Source of the DNA: Chloroflexota bacterium
Lineage (GTDB): Bacteria > Chloroflexota > Dormibacteria > Dormibacterales > Dormibacteraceae
Assembly: GCA_005888075.1 (NCBI GenBank)
Contig: VBKD01000089.1
Location: 1 to 14,394, forward strand
Length of the DNA: 14,394 nt
Direction: 5' to 3'
In this document: piece by piece, positions 1-6,834 of the stretch
How positions within the stretch are numbered: position 1 is the stretch's first letter
How the letters are laid out: every line of letters starts with the position of its first letter
The notes under the pieces: generated by a model
Database searches by the model: none
Seen by the model: only the letters and a program-made list of their open reading frames with translations
Told to the model about the DNA's origin: nothing
Program-made: the position numbers and the translations under genes

Positions 1-37
1 CCTCATGCGCAAATCCATTCTGCGAAGGAGGCAATGC

Positions 38-1168
38 GTGAAGAGCTTGATTCGGTTACTCGGTGTTCTGGTCTCGGTGGCGGCCGCGGTGATCGGCGGT
101 TCGTCGATCCCCGTGCTGGCGTCGGAGGGAGATGACGCGGGTCACGCCCTATTCGTCCAGACCAACAACCCTTCCGGCAACGCGATCGCCGCTTATCACC
201 GAAGCTCCGACGGCACGCTCGCCTATCAGGCGAGCTATTCGACAGGCGGCCTGGGCGGCCGTGAGGCGGGTGCCGCGGCGGACCCTCTCGCATCACAAGG
301 TTCGCTCGTCCTGGCGCGGGAGGGAGGACTCCTCCTGGCCGTCAACGCCGGCAGCAACACCGTCTCGGTGTTCCAGGTCAGGGGCGATCGGCTGCGCCTG
401 AACCAGGTCGTGTGGTCGGGCGGTCAGTTCCCGACGGGCATCGCGGTCCATGACGACCTCGTATACGTGATGGACGCCGGCGGCCAGGGCTCCGTCAGCG
501 GTTACGCGATCAAGGGCGGACGGCTGCAGGCAATCGCCAACTCCACGCGTAGCCTCGGGCTCGGCGGTGCCAACCCGCCTTTCTTCCTCAGCGCTCCCGC
601 CGAGGTGGGATTCACGCCCGACGGCGCCCACCTCGTGGTCACGACCAAGACGCACAACACGGTCGACGTGTTCACGGTCGGCGACGAGGGGCGGCTGTCC
701 GCGCAGCCCGTCAGCAACGCCGTGTCCGGTGTGCCGTTTGCCTTCCTCTTCGACAGGGCTGGACGGCTGGTGCTCAACTATGCGGGTCCCAGCTCTCTGC
801 AGACGTTCGTGATCGCCGCCAACGGAACGATCACGCCGGCGGGCGCCGCGGTCAGCGACGGGCAGCCGGCTTTGTGCTGGGAGATCGCCGCACGCGGCTT
901 TGTCTACGGCGGCAACGCCGGTGGCAACGACATCAGCCAGCTCCGCGTCAACCCGGACGGTTCGATCACGCTGGTGAATGCAATCGCGGCGTCGGGCATC
1001 CCGGGAGCCATCGACATGGCCCAGGCCGGGGGAAGGTTTCTCTACGCCGAGAGCGAAGTCTCGAGCTCGGTCCATGCCTTCAGCATCGGCAGCGACGGGT
1101 CGCTCACCGCGATCCAGACGGTCACGGTTCCGGACGGCTCCAGCCTCGAAGGAATCGCAACCGCCTAA
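38..1168 (+). CDS. secreted lactonase-family seven-bladed beta-propeller protein
   Basis: A 376-residue protein resembling the lactonase / 6-phosphogluconolactonase-like beta-propeller family (PF10282 type). I chose the GTG at 38 because AAGGAGG at 25-31 lies 6 nt upstream; the in-frame ATG at 5 has no visible ribosome site. The N-terminus is a Sec signal peptide: a short basic start, a hydrophobic run at about residues 5-20 and a likely cleavage after VLA (residue 28), so the product is probably exported. The body shows repeated propeller-like strands such as NTVSVFQV, NTVDVFTV and SSVHAFSI, each followed by a DG-containing turn (SDGTL, DGSIT, SDGSL). The length fits a full propeller. Substrate unknown. 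The fungal 3-carboxymuconate cyclase shares this fold, which is intriguing next to pca genes, but export argues against a cytoplasmic pathway role. Confident about fold, not about reaction. Confidence 0.85.
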   Translation: MKSLIRLLGVLVSVAAAVIGGSSIPVLASEGDDAGHALFVQTNNPSGNAIAAYHRSSDGTLAYQASYSTGGLGGREAGAAADPLASQGSLVLAREGGLLLAVNAGSNTVSVFQVRGDRLRLNQVVWSGGQFPTGIAVHDDLVYVMDAGGQGSVSGYAIKGGRLQAIANSTRSLGLGGANPPFFLSAPAEVGFTPDGAHLVVTTKTHNTVDVFTVGDEGRLSAQPVSNAVSGVPFAFLFDRAGRLVLNYAGPSSLQTFVIAANGTITPAGAAVSDGQPALCWEIAARGFVYGGNAGGNDISQLRVNPDGSITLVNAIAASGIPGAIDMAQAGGRFLYAESEVSSSVHAFSIGSDGSLTAIQTVTVPDGSSLEGIATA

Positions 1169-1170
1169 TC

Positions 1171-1213
1171 TTGGTTTGCAAAAGGGGAGGCCGCGCGCCG
1201 GCCTCCCCACCAA
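1171..1213 (+). terminator. strong GC-rich hairpin after the propeller gene, possible terminator
   Basis: A 10-bp perfect stem (1184-1193 with 1199-1208, GGGGAGGCCG against its complement) closes a 5-nt loop. It can be extended by TTGGT (1171-1175) pairing with ACCAA (1209-1213). It begins 2 nt after the propeller stop codon and ends 4 nt before the osmC-like ATG. There is no U-run after it, so classical intrinsic termination is uncertain. It could instead stabilise the upstream mRNA or attenuate the downstream gene. Confidence 0.5.
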
Positions 1214-1217
1214 ATCT

Positions 1218-1682
1218 ATGAATCCGACCTACATCTCGCGAGTCAGGATCGTGCGGGAGCGCGGGCCAATTCGCCAGGCCTACCTGCCCATCGAGCCGGA
1301 ACCGATCACATTCGGCACCCACGACGAGGTTCGCGAGCACTACGGCACGGCGCCGGGTCAGTATCCAGACCACGCCACGACGCTCGACTACGTGGTGGCC
1401 GCGGCCGCCGGTTGACTCACCGGCACACTGGGAGGCGCGCTGGAGGCGCGCGGGATCGATGCCAGCCAAGGACGACTCACGTCAGAAGCCGAAGGCGAGA
1501 TCTACCTGGATGACAAGGTCCTGGTGATCAAGAAAATCACCGTTCGGTACACCCTGAAAGACTGCCCCGAAGACAAGAGAGAGGCAGCGAACCGGGCTCA
1601 TTCATTTCACGCTTCCCGATGCCCCGTCGCCAAGAGCATCGAAAAAGCGATCGAGATCTCAACCAGCCTCGCCTTCGAGTGA
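1218..1682 (+). CDS. OsmC-family protein, candidate selenoprotein (in-frame TGA at catalytic Cys)
   Basis: Reading through the TGA at 1413-1415 gives one 154-residue OsmC/Ohr-like protein, the usual size for the family. OsmC/Ohr proteins reduce organic peroxides with two conserved cysteines. The N-terminal part ends TTLDYVVAAAAG. The family then has Cys followed by LTGTL; here codon 66 is TGA and LTGTLGGALEARGI follows in the same frame. The second catalytic Cys is present in HASRCPVAKS near the C-terminus. There are no other stops in this frame up to TGA 1680-1682. A SECIS-like hairpin follows the TGA (separate entry). The most economical reading is selenocysteine at position 66; alternatives are a TGC-to-TGA mutation or an assembly error. 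If UGA were read as stop, only a 65-residue fragment would be made. No clear Shine-Dalgarno precedes the ATG. The 3' end overlaps the convergent membrane-protein gene by 24 nt. Confidence 0.8.
1416..1463 (+). promoter_or_regulatory. SECIS-like hairpin downstream of the in-frame TGA
   Basis: Immediately after the TGA (1413-1415), GCGCGC (1435-1440) pairs with GCGCGC (1446-1451), giving a 6-bp stem and a 5-nt loop UGGAG (1441-1445). There are 25 nt between the TGA and the loop, and a G is the second loop base. From memory, the bacterial SECIS consensus asks for a loop about 16-37 nt after UGA, a short upper stem and a G in the first two loop positions, so this fits. A lower helix GGCA (1422-1425) with TGCC (1460-1463) is also possible. 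The stem is self-complementary GC-rich sequence, so chance formation cannot be excluded. Confidence 0.6.
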
Positions 1683-2645
1683 ACGTCGCGACCAGATCGT
1701 CGTGCCGAGGCGCACGTTGCGGAAGACCTCTTCACTGATAAGGAAGCCCGTGAAGATCAGCAGCACACCCAGAAACTCACCGAGAAATGTCGCCCAGGTG
1801 ATGCCGAAGCGATTGAGGCTGCTGGTGAGACCCGGAATGAAAGCGCCCAAGGCGATGAGGATTGTCGCCGGGACACGCGAGTTGAGCTTGCCCTGGAACA
1901 GGGCTCTGGCCGCGCCGGGTAGCGAGGCAAAAAAGTTCACCGTGATGGCCAGCGCCGCCAGGCGTGCGGGCAGCAAACGCTTCTTCGGCATGTAGATGTA
2001 CGCGGAATAAAGCGCACCGAAGAGCAGTGACAGGCCGCCTCCCGCGTTGAAAGGCACGCTGGTGACGCGAAGGTATCCCGGAAAAGCCGCGGCGATGGGC
2101 GCGCTGGTGGCCGGGTCGACGTAAGCGCCGGACAGGCGTGCCATCAGCACCAGCGCCGCCACGACGAGGGTGCCGGCGACGAGGCAGACCATCGCGACGT
2201 GCGCCTGGAGCTCGCGGCGGACTGCCGTCGCCCCAGCGATCGCCACCGCGGCGACCAGCGCCAGGGCCAGCGTCGTGTAGCCGGCGACCGATGAGCCCGG
2301 ATACTTCGCCGTCGCCGCCAGTGAGAAGAGTCCACCCAGCGCCACCGAGACCGCCACGAAATAGCCGAATCTCGTCTTGTTGAGGAGGTACAGGGTGCCG
2401 ACCCCCAAGTAGGAGGGGACGAGGAAGGCGCCGAAGAGATACCACGCGCGGTACAGCGGACTGCTCCACCCGAACGTGCCGCCGAGAAACTCGCACCCTG
2501 TCGCGACTGCGTACCAGAGCAATCCGAGCGCCCATACCAGCTGGAAGCTCTTGCGCCGCTGCAGCCACTGGTCGAAGACCATCGCCGCGAAAACGAGGCT
2601 GAGGACGGATGAGCCCAGCGGTAGGACGAAATTCAGAAAGCTCAT
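1659..2645 (-). CDS. multi-pass membrane protein of unknown function
   Basis: A 328-residue, very hydrophobic protein with roughly nine predicted membrane segments separated by short polar loops (for example KTRFGY, VRRELQAH and PKKRLLPARLA). I do not recognise the family. It is the last gene of the pcaH-pcaG-pcaC operon: its ATG follows the pcaC stop by only 9 nt, with GGAG directly before the start codon. That position suggests co-expression with protocatechuate degradation, perhaps in transport or sensing, but nothing in the sequence proves this. There is no signal-peptide cleavage site, ATP-binding motif or obvious transporter signature. Its 3' end overlaps the end of the convergent OsmC-like gene by 24 nt, leaving no room for a conventional terminator between them. 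Confidence 0.75.
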   Translation of the reverse strand: MSFLNFVLPLGSSVLSLVFAAMVFDQWLQRRKSFQLVWALGLLWYAVATGCEFLGGTFGWSSPLYRAWYLFGAFLVPSYLGVGTLYLLNKTRFGYFVAVSVALGGLFSLAATAKYPGSSVAGYTTLALALVAAVAIAGATAVRRELQAHVAMVCLVAGTLVVAALVLMARLSGAYVDPATSAPIAAAFPGYLRVTSVPFNAGGGLSLLFGALYSAYIYMPKKRLLPARLAALAITVNFFASLPGAARALFQGKLNSRVPATILIALGAFIPGLTSSLNRFGITWATFLGEFLGVLLIFTGFLISEEVFRNVRLGTTIWSRRSLEGEAG

Positions 2646-2654
2646 CTCCTACGG

Positions 2655-3020
2655 CTAGCGTAAGACGTCCGCGGCGACGCGAAAGGCCGAGTTGGCGAGA
2701 GGTATCCCGCAGTAGACCGCCGTTTGCAGGAGCACCTCTTTTATCTCGTCCTTGGTCAGACCGTTGTTCAGCGCTCCGCGCAGGTGCGCCGCCAGCTCGG
2801 GCCCCTGCCCGAGTGCGACGAGAAGGGCGACCGTGATGCAGCTCCGCGTCTTGCGATCCAATCCAGGCCTCGTCCAGATCTCACCCCACGCATACCGGGT
2901 CAGCAAGTCCTGGAATTCTTCGGTGATCGGCGTCTTGCCGGACTCCGCTCGATCGACGTACCCGTCGCCGAGCACCTCGCGCCGAACCTTCATGCCGCGA
3001 TCCCATAGGTCATCGCCCAT
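2655..3020 (-). CDS. pcaC: 4-carboxymuconolactone decarboxylase
   Basis: A 121-residue protein of the carboxymuconolactone decarboxylase (CMD/AhpD-like) family, close to the usual length of stand-alone PcaC. It decarboxylates 4-carboxymuconolactone to beta-ketoadipate enol-lactone in the protocatechuate branch of the beta-ketoadipate pathway (EC 4.1.1.44), in the cytoplasm. Seen in the sequence: an N-terminal MGDDLWDRGMKVRREVLG block, then FQDLLTRYAWGEIWTRPGLDRKTRS, then the ELAAHLRGALNNGLTKDEIKEVLLQ helix pair typical of the family, and a hydrophobic C-terminal helix. GGAGG at about 3027-3031 sits 6 nt before the ATG and fixes the start. It lies 25 nt after pcaG, clearly the same operon. No pcaB or pcaD is next to it. 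The context with pcaHG makes PcaC more likely than a generic CMD-family peroxidase. Confidence 0.92.
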   Translation of the reverse strand: MGDDLWDRGMKVRREVLGDGYVDRAESGKTPITEEFQDLLTRYAWGEIWTRPGLDRKTRSCITVALLVALGQGPELAAHLRGALNNGLTKDEIKEVLLQTAVYCGIPLANSAFRVAADVLR

Positions 3021-3045
3021 ACGCCACCTCCGACGTGTTTTTCCT

Positions 3046-3525
3046 CTAGACGGCGAAGAAGACAGTCTCGCCGTCGCCCTGAAGCCGTACGTCGAAGTGC
3101 AGCGTATCGCCGCCCGCCTGCGCGATCAGAGTCTGGCGCCGCTCCGGCTCAACGAGCTGTAACACCGGGTCGGACCGGTTCGCGTCTCCTTCGTCGGGAA
3201 AGTAGATCCGAGTGCTGAGGTGACGCAGGAGCCCCCGCGCGAAGACGGTGAGGTTCAGGTACGGCGCCGATCGATGTTCTGCCGCCGGCTTGCGAACGGT
3301 GAAGTGAAACGCTCCCTCTTCATCAGTGCGGCTCCGGGCAAACAGTTCGCCATGCCAGGCCTCGAGGAGCGCATCCGAAACCGGCGCACCTTCGCCGTCG
3401 AGCACTTGGCCTTCGATGCGCAAAGCATCATGCGCGTGCGGTGGCAGCGCATTCGAGTCATCGGCAAAAGGCATCGCGAAACCGAAAAAGGGGCCGACCG
3501 TCTGAGAGGGAGTAGGCGTCGTCAT
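3046..3525 (-). CDS. pcaG: protocatechuate 3,4-dioxygenase, alpha subunit
   Basis: A 159-residue intradiol dioxygenase alpha subunit. With PcaH it forms the (alpha-beta)n enzyme that cleaves protocatechuate between C3 and C4 to 3-carboxy-cis,cis-muconate (EC 1.13.11.3). The N-terminal TPSQTVGPFFGF is the family hallmark; LLEAWHGELFARS, LNLTVFARGLLRHLSTRIYFPDE and the C-terminal GDGETVFF also match. The iron ligands belong to the beta subunit, and as expected the alpha chain lacks the PAHVHF motif. The ATG at 3525 overlaps the pcaH stop in an ATGA, implying translational coupling; a longer upstream reading is out of keeping with the family N-terminus. The chain is shorter than the roughly 200-residue Pseudomonas subunit, mainly in the loop after LLEAW, which I believe is normal for compact versions of this subunit. 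Confidence 0.93.
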   Translation of the reverse strand: MTTPTPSQTVGPFFGFAMPFADDSNALPPHAHDALRIEGQVLDGEGAPVSDALLEAWHGELFARSRTDEEGAFHFTVRKPAAEHRSAPYLNLTVFARGLLRHLSTRIYFPDEGDANRSDPVLQLVEPERRQTLIAQAGGDTLHFDVRLQGDGETVFFAV

Positions 3526-4220
3526 GTCTCGACAGGCGTCGCGCCGCGACCTCGCAGCACTATGTCCCACCTGTAGCCGAGCGCCCATTCGGGCACCGTG
3601 GCCTCGAGGTCCAATTTCGCGACCAGCAGCTCCCGGCCACGTGGATCAGGAATCGAGGTGAGGATGGGGTCGTGGTGCATGAGGGGGTCGCCGGGGAAAT
3701 ACATCTGCGTCACCAAACGGCTCGAAAGTGTGGGCCCGAACAGCGAGAAATGCACATGCGCAGGACGCCACGCATTCTCTTGGTTGCGCCACGGGTAGGC
3801 GCCTGGCTTCACCGTGACGAATCGGTAGTGCCCCTCCCCGTCGGTCAGGCAGCGACCGGCGCCGGTGAAGTTCGGGTCGAGCGGCGCCGGGTGGTCGTCC
3901 GACACATCGACATAGCGGCCTGACGCGTTTGCCTGCCATACCTCGACCAGCGTGTCGCGGACAGGCCTTCCATCGCTGTCGAGGATGCGCCCGGTGATGA
4001 TGATCCGCTCGCCCAAAGGCTCGCCTTTGTGCTGCCGCGTCAGATCGGCATCTTCGGGCCTGACAGGAATGCGCCCGTAGACGGGGCCGGGCAGGTGATG
4101 GAACCAACCCTCTGGCAACCGCACCGGCTCACGCACCGGCGCTCGCAGCACAGTGGATCGGTAGTCCGGGTAAAGGTAGGGCGGGTCGCTGTCCACCTCG
4201 GTCACACCCTTGACGAGCAT
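3522..4220 (-). CDS. pcaH: protocatechuate 3,4-dioxygenase, beta subunit
   Basis: A 232-residue catalytic beta subunit of the intradiol dioxygenase. The N-terminal PPYLYPDYRSTVLRAP block is typical of PcaH. All four non-haem Fe(III) ligands are recognisable: Tyr103 (SGRYVD), Tyr142 (GAYPWRN), His155 and His157 (RPAHVHFS). I chose the ATG at 4220. The frame stays open further upstream, but that extension (NAPCTDDSS...) is encoded by the 37-bp repeated control element, which also occurs ahead of the transporter genes, so it is unlikely to be coding. No clear Shine-Dalgarno precedes 4220, so a leaderless start or the GTG at 4205 is possible. It is the first gene of the pcaHGC-membrane-protein operon and is transcribed divergently from the aldehyde dehydrogenase. 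Confidence 0.95.
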   Translation of the reverse strand: MLVKGVTEVDSDPPYLYPDYRSTVLRAPVREPVRLPEGWFHHLPGPVYGRIPVRPEDADLTRQHKGEPLGERIIITGRILDSDGRPVRDTLVEVWQANASGRYVDVSDDHPAPLDPNFTGAGRCLTDGEGHYRFVTVKPGAYPWRNQENAWRPAHVHFSLFGPTLSSRLVTQMYFPGDPLMHHDPILTSIPDPRGRELLVAKLDLEATVPEWALGYRWDIVLRGRGATPVET

Positions 4221-4223
4221 TAT

Positions 4224-4260
4224 GGGCTGGAGCAAACTCGAATCGTCAGTACACGGAGCA
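4224..4260. promoter_or_regulatory. 37-bp control element, copy 1 (pcaH / aldehyde dehydrogenase divergent region)
   Basis: This stretch matches 6835-6871 at 33 of 37 positions by eye, in the same orientation; the 12-base right end GTACACGGAGCA is identical. It fills most of the 73-nt divergent intergenic region and lies 33 nt before the aldehyde dehydrogenase ATG and 3 nt from the pcaH ATG. I see only a weak dyad (CTC...GAG ends). Likely an operator or shared promoter for an aromatic-acid regulator; the MarR protein at 11294 is the nearest candidate. Confidence 0.6.
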
Positions 4261-4293
4261 TTAGCGATCGCCCTGGAATCAGAGGAGGCGAAC

Positions 4294-5635
4294 ATGGGGA
4301 CTGTCACCAGCAAGGCACGTCATTTCCAGCTGTTCATCGACGGCTCGGGGATGGAAGCGAAAGGTGGCCGAAGCTTTGAGGATCGCGACCCCTTCACCAA
4401 TGAGGTGGTGGCCACGGTCTCGGCAGCCGGGCGCGAGGACGCTGCCCGCGCGGTCGCCGGTGCGCACGAAGCGTCCAAGGCCTGGTCGCAATCACCGCCT
4501 GCCGCGCGCCAGCGAGTCTTCCTCAAAGCGGCCGATATCCTCGAGAGCCGCTCCGACGAGGTGGTCTCGCTGCTCGCGCGCGAAACCGGATGCACGTTCG
4601 GCTTCGGCATGTTCCAGATGGGTTTTGTGCCCGGACTCTTCCGGCAGGCGGCCGCCCTGGCATACACCCCGGTCGGGGAGGTCATTCCCTCCGACCAGGG
4701 AGCATTCGCCATGGGACTCCGGCGCCCCGTCGGCGTCGTCGGCGCCATCTCCCCATGGAACGCGGCGTTGATCCTTTCCGCTCGCGCCATCGCGGCGCCT
4801 CTGGCCCTTGGCAACTCCGTGGTGCTCAAACCATCGGAGTGGTCGCCCATCGTCGGAGGCTTGATCTGGGGCGAGATCTTCGCCGAAGCAGGTCTACCGG
4901 CTGGCGTGCTCAACATCGTCACGCACGCTCCGGGCGAGGCCGGTCCGATCGCCGACGATCGTGCTCGCCGACGCCGACCTCGAGTACGCGGTCAATGCCG
5001 CGGCGTTCGGTTCTTTCCTCCACCAGGGTCAGATCTGCATGTCGGCGCGCAAGATCATCGTCGAGCGACCGATCGCGGATCAGTTCGTCACCAGGCTCGT
5101 CGCCAAGACCAGGACCCTGAAGGCCGGCGACCCGAAGGATCCGTCCACCATAATCGGCCCGCTCATCAACGAGGGCGCCCTGGCGACGGTTAAGGACCGG
5201 GTCGACGAGGCGGTCCGCAAAGGCGCCACGGTGCTCGCCGGCGGGAAAGCGGAAGGTCCCTGCTTCGAGGCGACGCTGCTCACCGACGTCCCCGCAGACT
5301 CGGCCTTCGCCACCATCGAAACGTTTGGGCCGGTGGCCTCGATCGAGATCGTCGACAGCCCCGAGCAAGCCGTCAAGCAAGCGAACGCGACGAGCTACGG
5401 CCTGGCGTCCGGGATCATCACCAGCGACACCGATCGCGGCCTGTTGCTGGCGCAGCTGATAGAGGCAGGCATCGTTCACGTCAACGAACAGCCCGTTGGC
5501 GACGAGCCGCAGATGCCGTTCGGCGGCACCAAGGACAGCGGCTTTGGTCGTTTTGGCGGGACCGCCGTGATCGACGAGTTCACAGAGCTGCGTTGGATCA
5601 CGGTCCAGAGCGGCCCGCACCCGTATCCCTTCTAA
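4294..5635 (+). pseudogene. aromatic aldehyde dehydrogenase (vanillin/benzaldehyde type), frame-disrupted
   Basis: An NAD(P)-dependent aldehyde dehydrogenase resembling vanillin, benzaldehyde and salicylaldehyde dehydrogenases, which would oxidise an aromatic aldehyde to the acid. The start ATG follows GAGGAGG by 5-6 nt. The first part (4294 to about 4955) contains RRPVGVVGAISPWNAAL and VVLKPSEW. The second part (from about 4952 to 5635, another frame) starts PTIVLADADLEYAV and contains the catalytic Cys in GQICMSARKI, ETFGPV and MPFGGTKDSGFGR. About 40 residues, including the NAD-binding FTGS-type loop and the ELGG motif with the catalytic Glu, are missing at the junction; the lost length is 3n+2 nt. 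The join falls in CCGACGAT, which could belong to either side. As written it cannot make an active enzyme. pobA starts 25 nt later, suggesting aldehyde to 4-hydroxybenzoate to protocatechuate. Confidence 0.85.
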
Positions 5636-5660
5636 GCAGCATCGATCTCTGGACTCGATC

Positions 5661-6824
5661 GTGAAAACGCCGGTGGCGATCATCGGCGCGGGCCCGGCCG
5701 GACTGTTGCTCGCCCACCTGCTCCAGCGCGCCGGCATCGAATCGGTGGTCCTCGAGAGCCGCGGTCGCGACTATGTGGAGCGGCGCGTCCGTGCCGGCGT
5801 GCTCGAACACGGCGGTGCCCAGCTGTTGCGAGAGGCGGGCGTCGGTGATCGGCTGGATCGCGAAGGGCTGGAGCACAGAGGCATCTACCTTCGTTTCAAC
5901 GGCGAGATCCACCACATCGACTTCAAGCGGCTGGCGAATCGAGGCATCTTCGTCTACGGCCAGCAGGAGGTGGTCAAAGACCTGATCGCGGCGCGGCTCG
6001 CATCAGGCGGCGCGATCCTCTTCGAGGCCGAGGCGAGACGCATCGATGATCGTGACGCTCATCACATGTCCGTCCTCTTCACCCAGGGAGGTGATGAGCA
6101 GCGCCTCGAATGTGACTTCATCGCCGCCTGCGATGGATCGCATGGCATAGGTCGCGCGACCATGCTCAGCCGAAATGCGACCGGTTACGAGCACATCTAC
6201 CCGTACGCATGGCTGGGCATCCTGGCGCGCACGCCGCCGGCGGCCGACGAGCTCGTCTACGCCTACCACGAACGCGGATTCGCGCTGCACAGCATGCGTT
6301 CACCACAGGTCAGTAGGCTGTACCTGCAGGTCCGGCGTGATGAAACCCTCGACGGATGGCCGGAGGAAAGGATCTGGTCCGAGCTGCGGCTTCGTCTCCA
6401 CGAGCCGTCGCTCGACGCCGGTGAGATCCTCGAAATCGGCGTTACGCCCATGTCGAGCTACGTGATGGAGCCGATGCAGGACGGCCGTCTGTTTCTCGCC
6501 GGCGACTCCGCCCACATAGTCCCTCCGACCGGCGCCAAAGGCATGAATCTCGCGCTCGCCGACGCCGCCACGCTCGCCGCCGGATTGATCGAGTGGTACG
6601 GGAAGCACTCGTCTGAACGGCTCGACCGATACACGGCGAGCTGCCTGCAGCGTGTTTGGCGCGCCGAGTTTTTCTCCGCCTTCATGACTCAGCTGCTGCA
6701 CAGAGATGAGCTCGACGGCGAATTCGAACACCGGCTGCGTCTGGCGCAGCTGAAGTACGTGACGAGCTCGCGCGCGGCATCAACGTCGCTGGCCGAGAAC
6801 TACACCGGCGCGGCCACCTCTTGA
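5661..6824 (+). CDS. pobA: 4-hydroxybenzoate 3-monooxygenase (PHBH)
   Basis: A 387-residue flavoprotein, very near the 390-394 residues usual for PHBH. It uses NAD(P)H and O2 to hydroxylate 4-hydroxybenzoate to protocatechuate, the substrate of the neighbouring PcaHG. Visible motifs: FAD-binding GAGPAG (9-14), RVRAGVLEHG (Arg44 as in the Pseudomonas enzyme), YGQQEV near 100, the CDGSHG motif (157-162), the substrate-site block ELVYAYHERGFALHSMRS (Tyr200, Ser211, Arg213), GDSAHIVPPTGAKGMN (281-296) with its active-site prolines, and Tyr381 in ENYTG, equivalent to Tyr385. Every key residue I can place is present. It starts with GTG 25 nt after the aldehyde dehydrogenase without a strong ribosome site, so translation may depend on the upstream gene. 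It is intact, unlike its two neighbours. Confidence 0.96.
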   Translation: MKTPVAIIGAGPAGLLLAHLLQRAGIESVVLESRGRDYVERRVRAGVLEHGGAQLLREAGVGDRLDREGLEHRGIYLRFNGEIHHIDFKRLANRGIFVYGQQEVVKDLIAARLASGGAILFEAEARRIDDRDAHHMSVLFTQGGDEQRLECDFIAACDGSHGIGRATMLSRNATGYEHIYPYAWLGILARTPPAADELVYAYHERGFALHSMRSPQVSRLYLQVRRDETLDGWPEERIWSELRLRLHEPSLDAGEILEIGVTPMSSYVMEPMQDGRLFLAGDSAHIVPPTGAKGMNLALADAATLAAGLIEWYGKHSSERLDRYTASCLQRVWRAEFFSAFMTQLLHRDELDGEFEHRLRLAQLKYVTSSRAASTSLAENYTGAATS

Positions 6825-6834
6825 CGGGTCTGCC

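Noticed and set aside
293..1213. 306-codon minus-strand open frame antisense to the propeller gene
   Set aside because: Arg/Asp/Gly-rich shadow typical of GC-rich DNA; no family resemblance, while the plus strand encodes a recognisable propeller with a ribosome site.
1218..1415. A free-standing 65-residue protein ending at the TGA
   Set aside because: The sequence is only the N-terminal half of an OsmC domain, and the homologous remainder follows in the same frame, so a separate short gene is unlikely.
1413..1415. Genome-wide reassignment of TGA (to Trp or Gly) as explanation of the in-frame TGA
   Set aside because: TGA terminates pcaH, livG, livF, livH and livM in tight ATGA overlaps, so it works as a stop here.
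1777..2568. 263-codon minus-strand frame inside the membrane-protein gene
   Set aside because: Overlaps the hydrophobic protein in another frame and has the Arg/Gly/His-rich look of a shadow.
4221..4313. N-terminal extension of pcaH by 25-31 codons to upstream starts
   Set aside because: The extension is translated from the 37-bp repeated control element and crosses the divergent gene's ribosome site and start codon; PcaH proteins normally begin close to PPYLYPDY.
4919..5737. 272-codon minus-strand open frame antisense to the aldehyde dehydrogenase and pobA
   Set aside because: Composition of a shadow frame; the opposite strand carries clear aldehyde dehydrogenase motifs and the pobA start.
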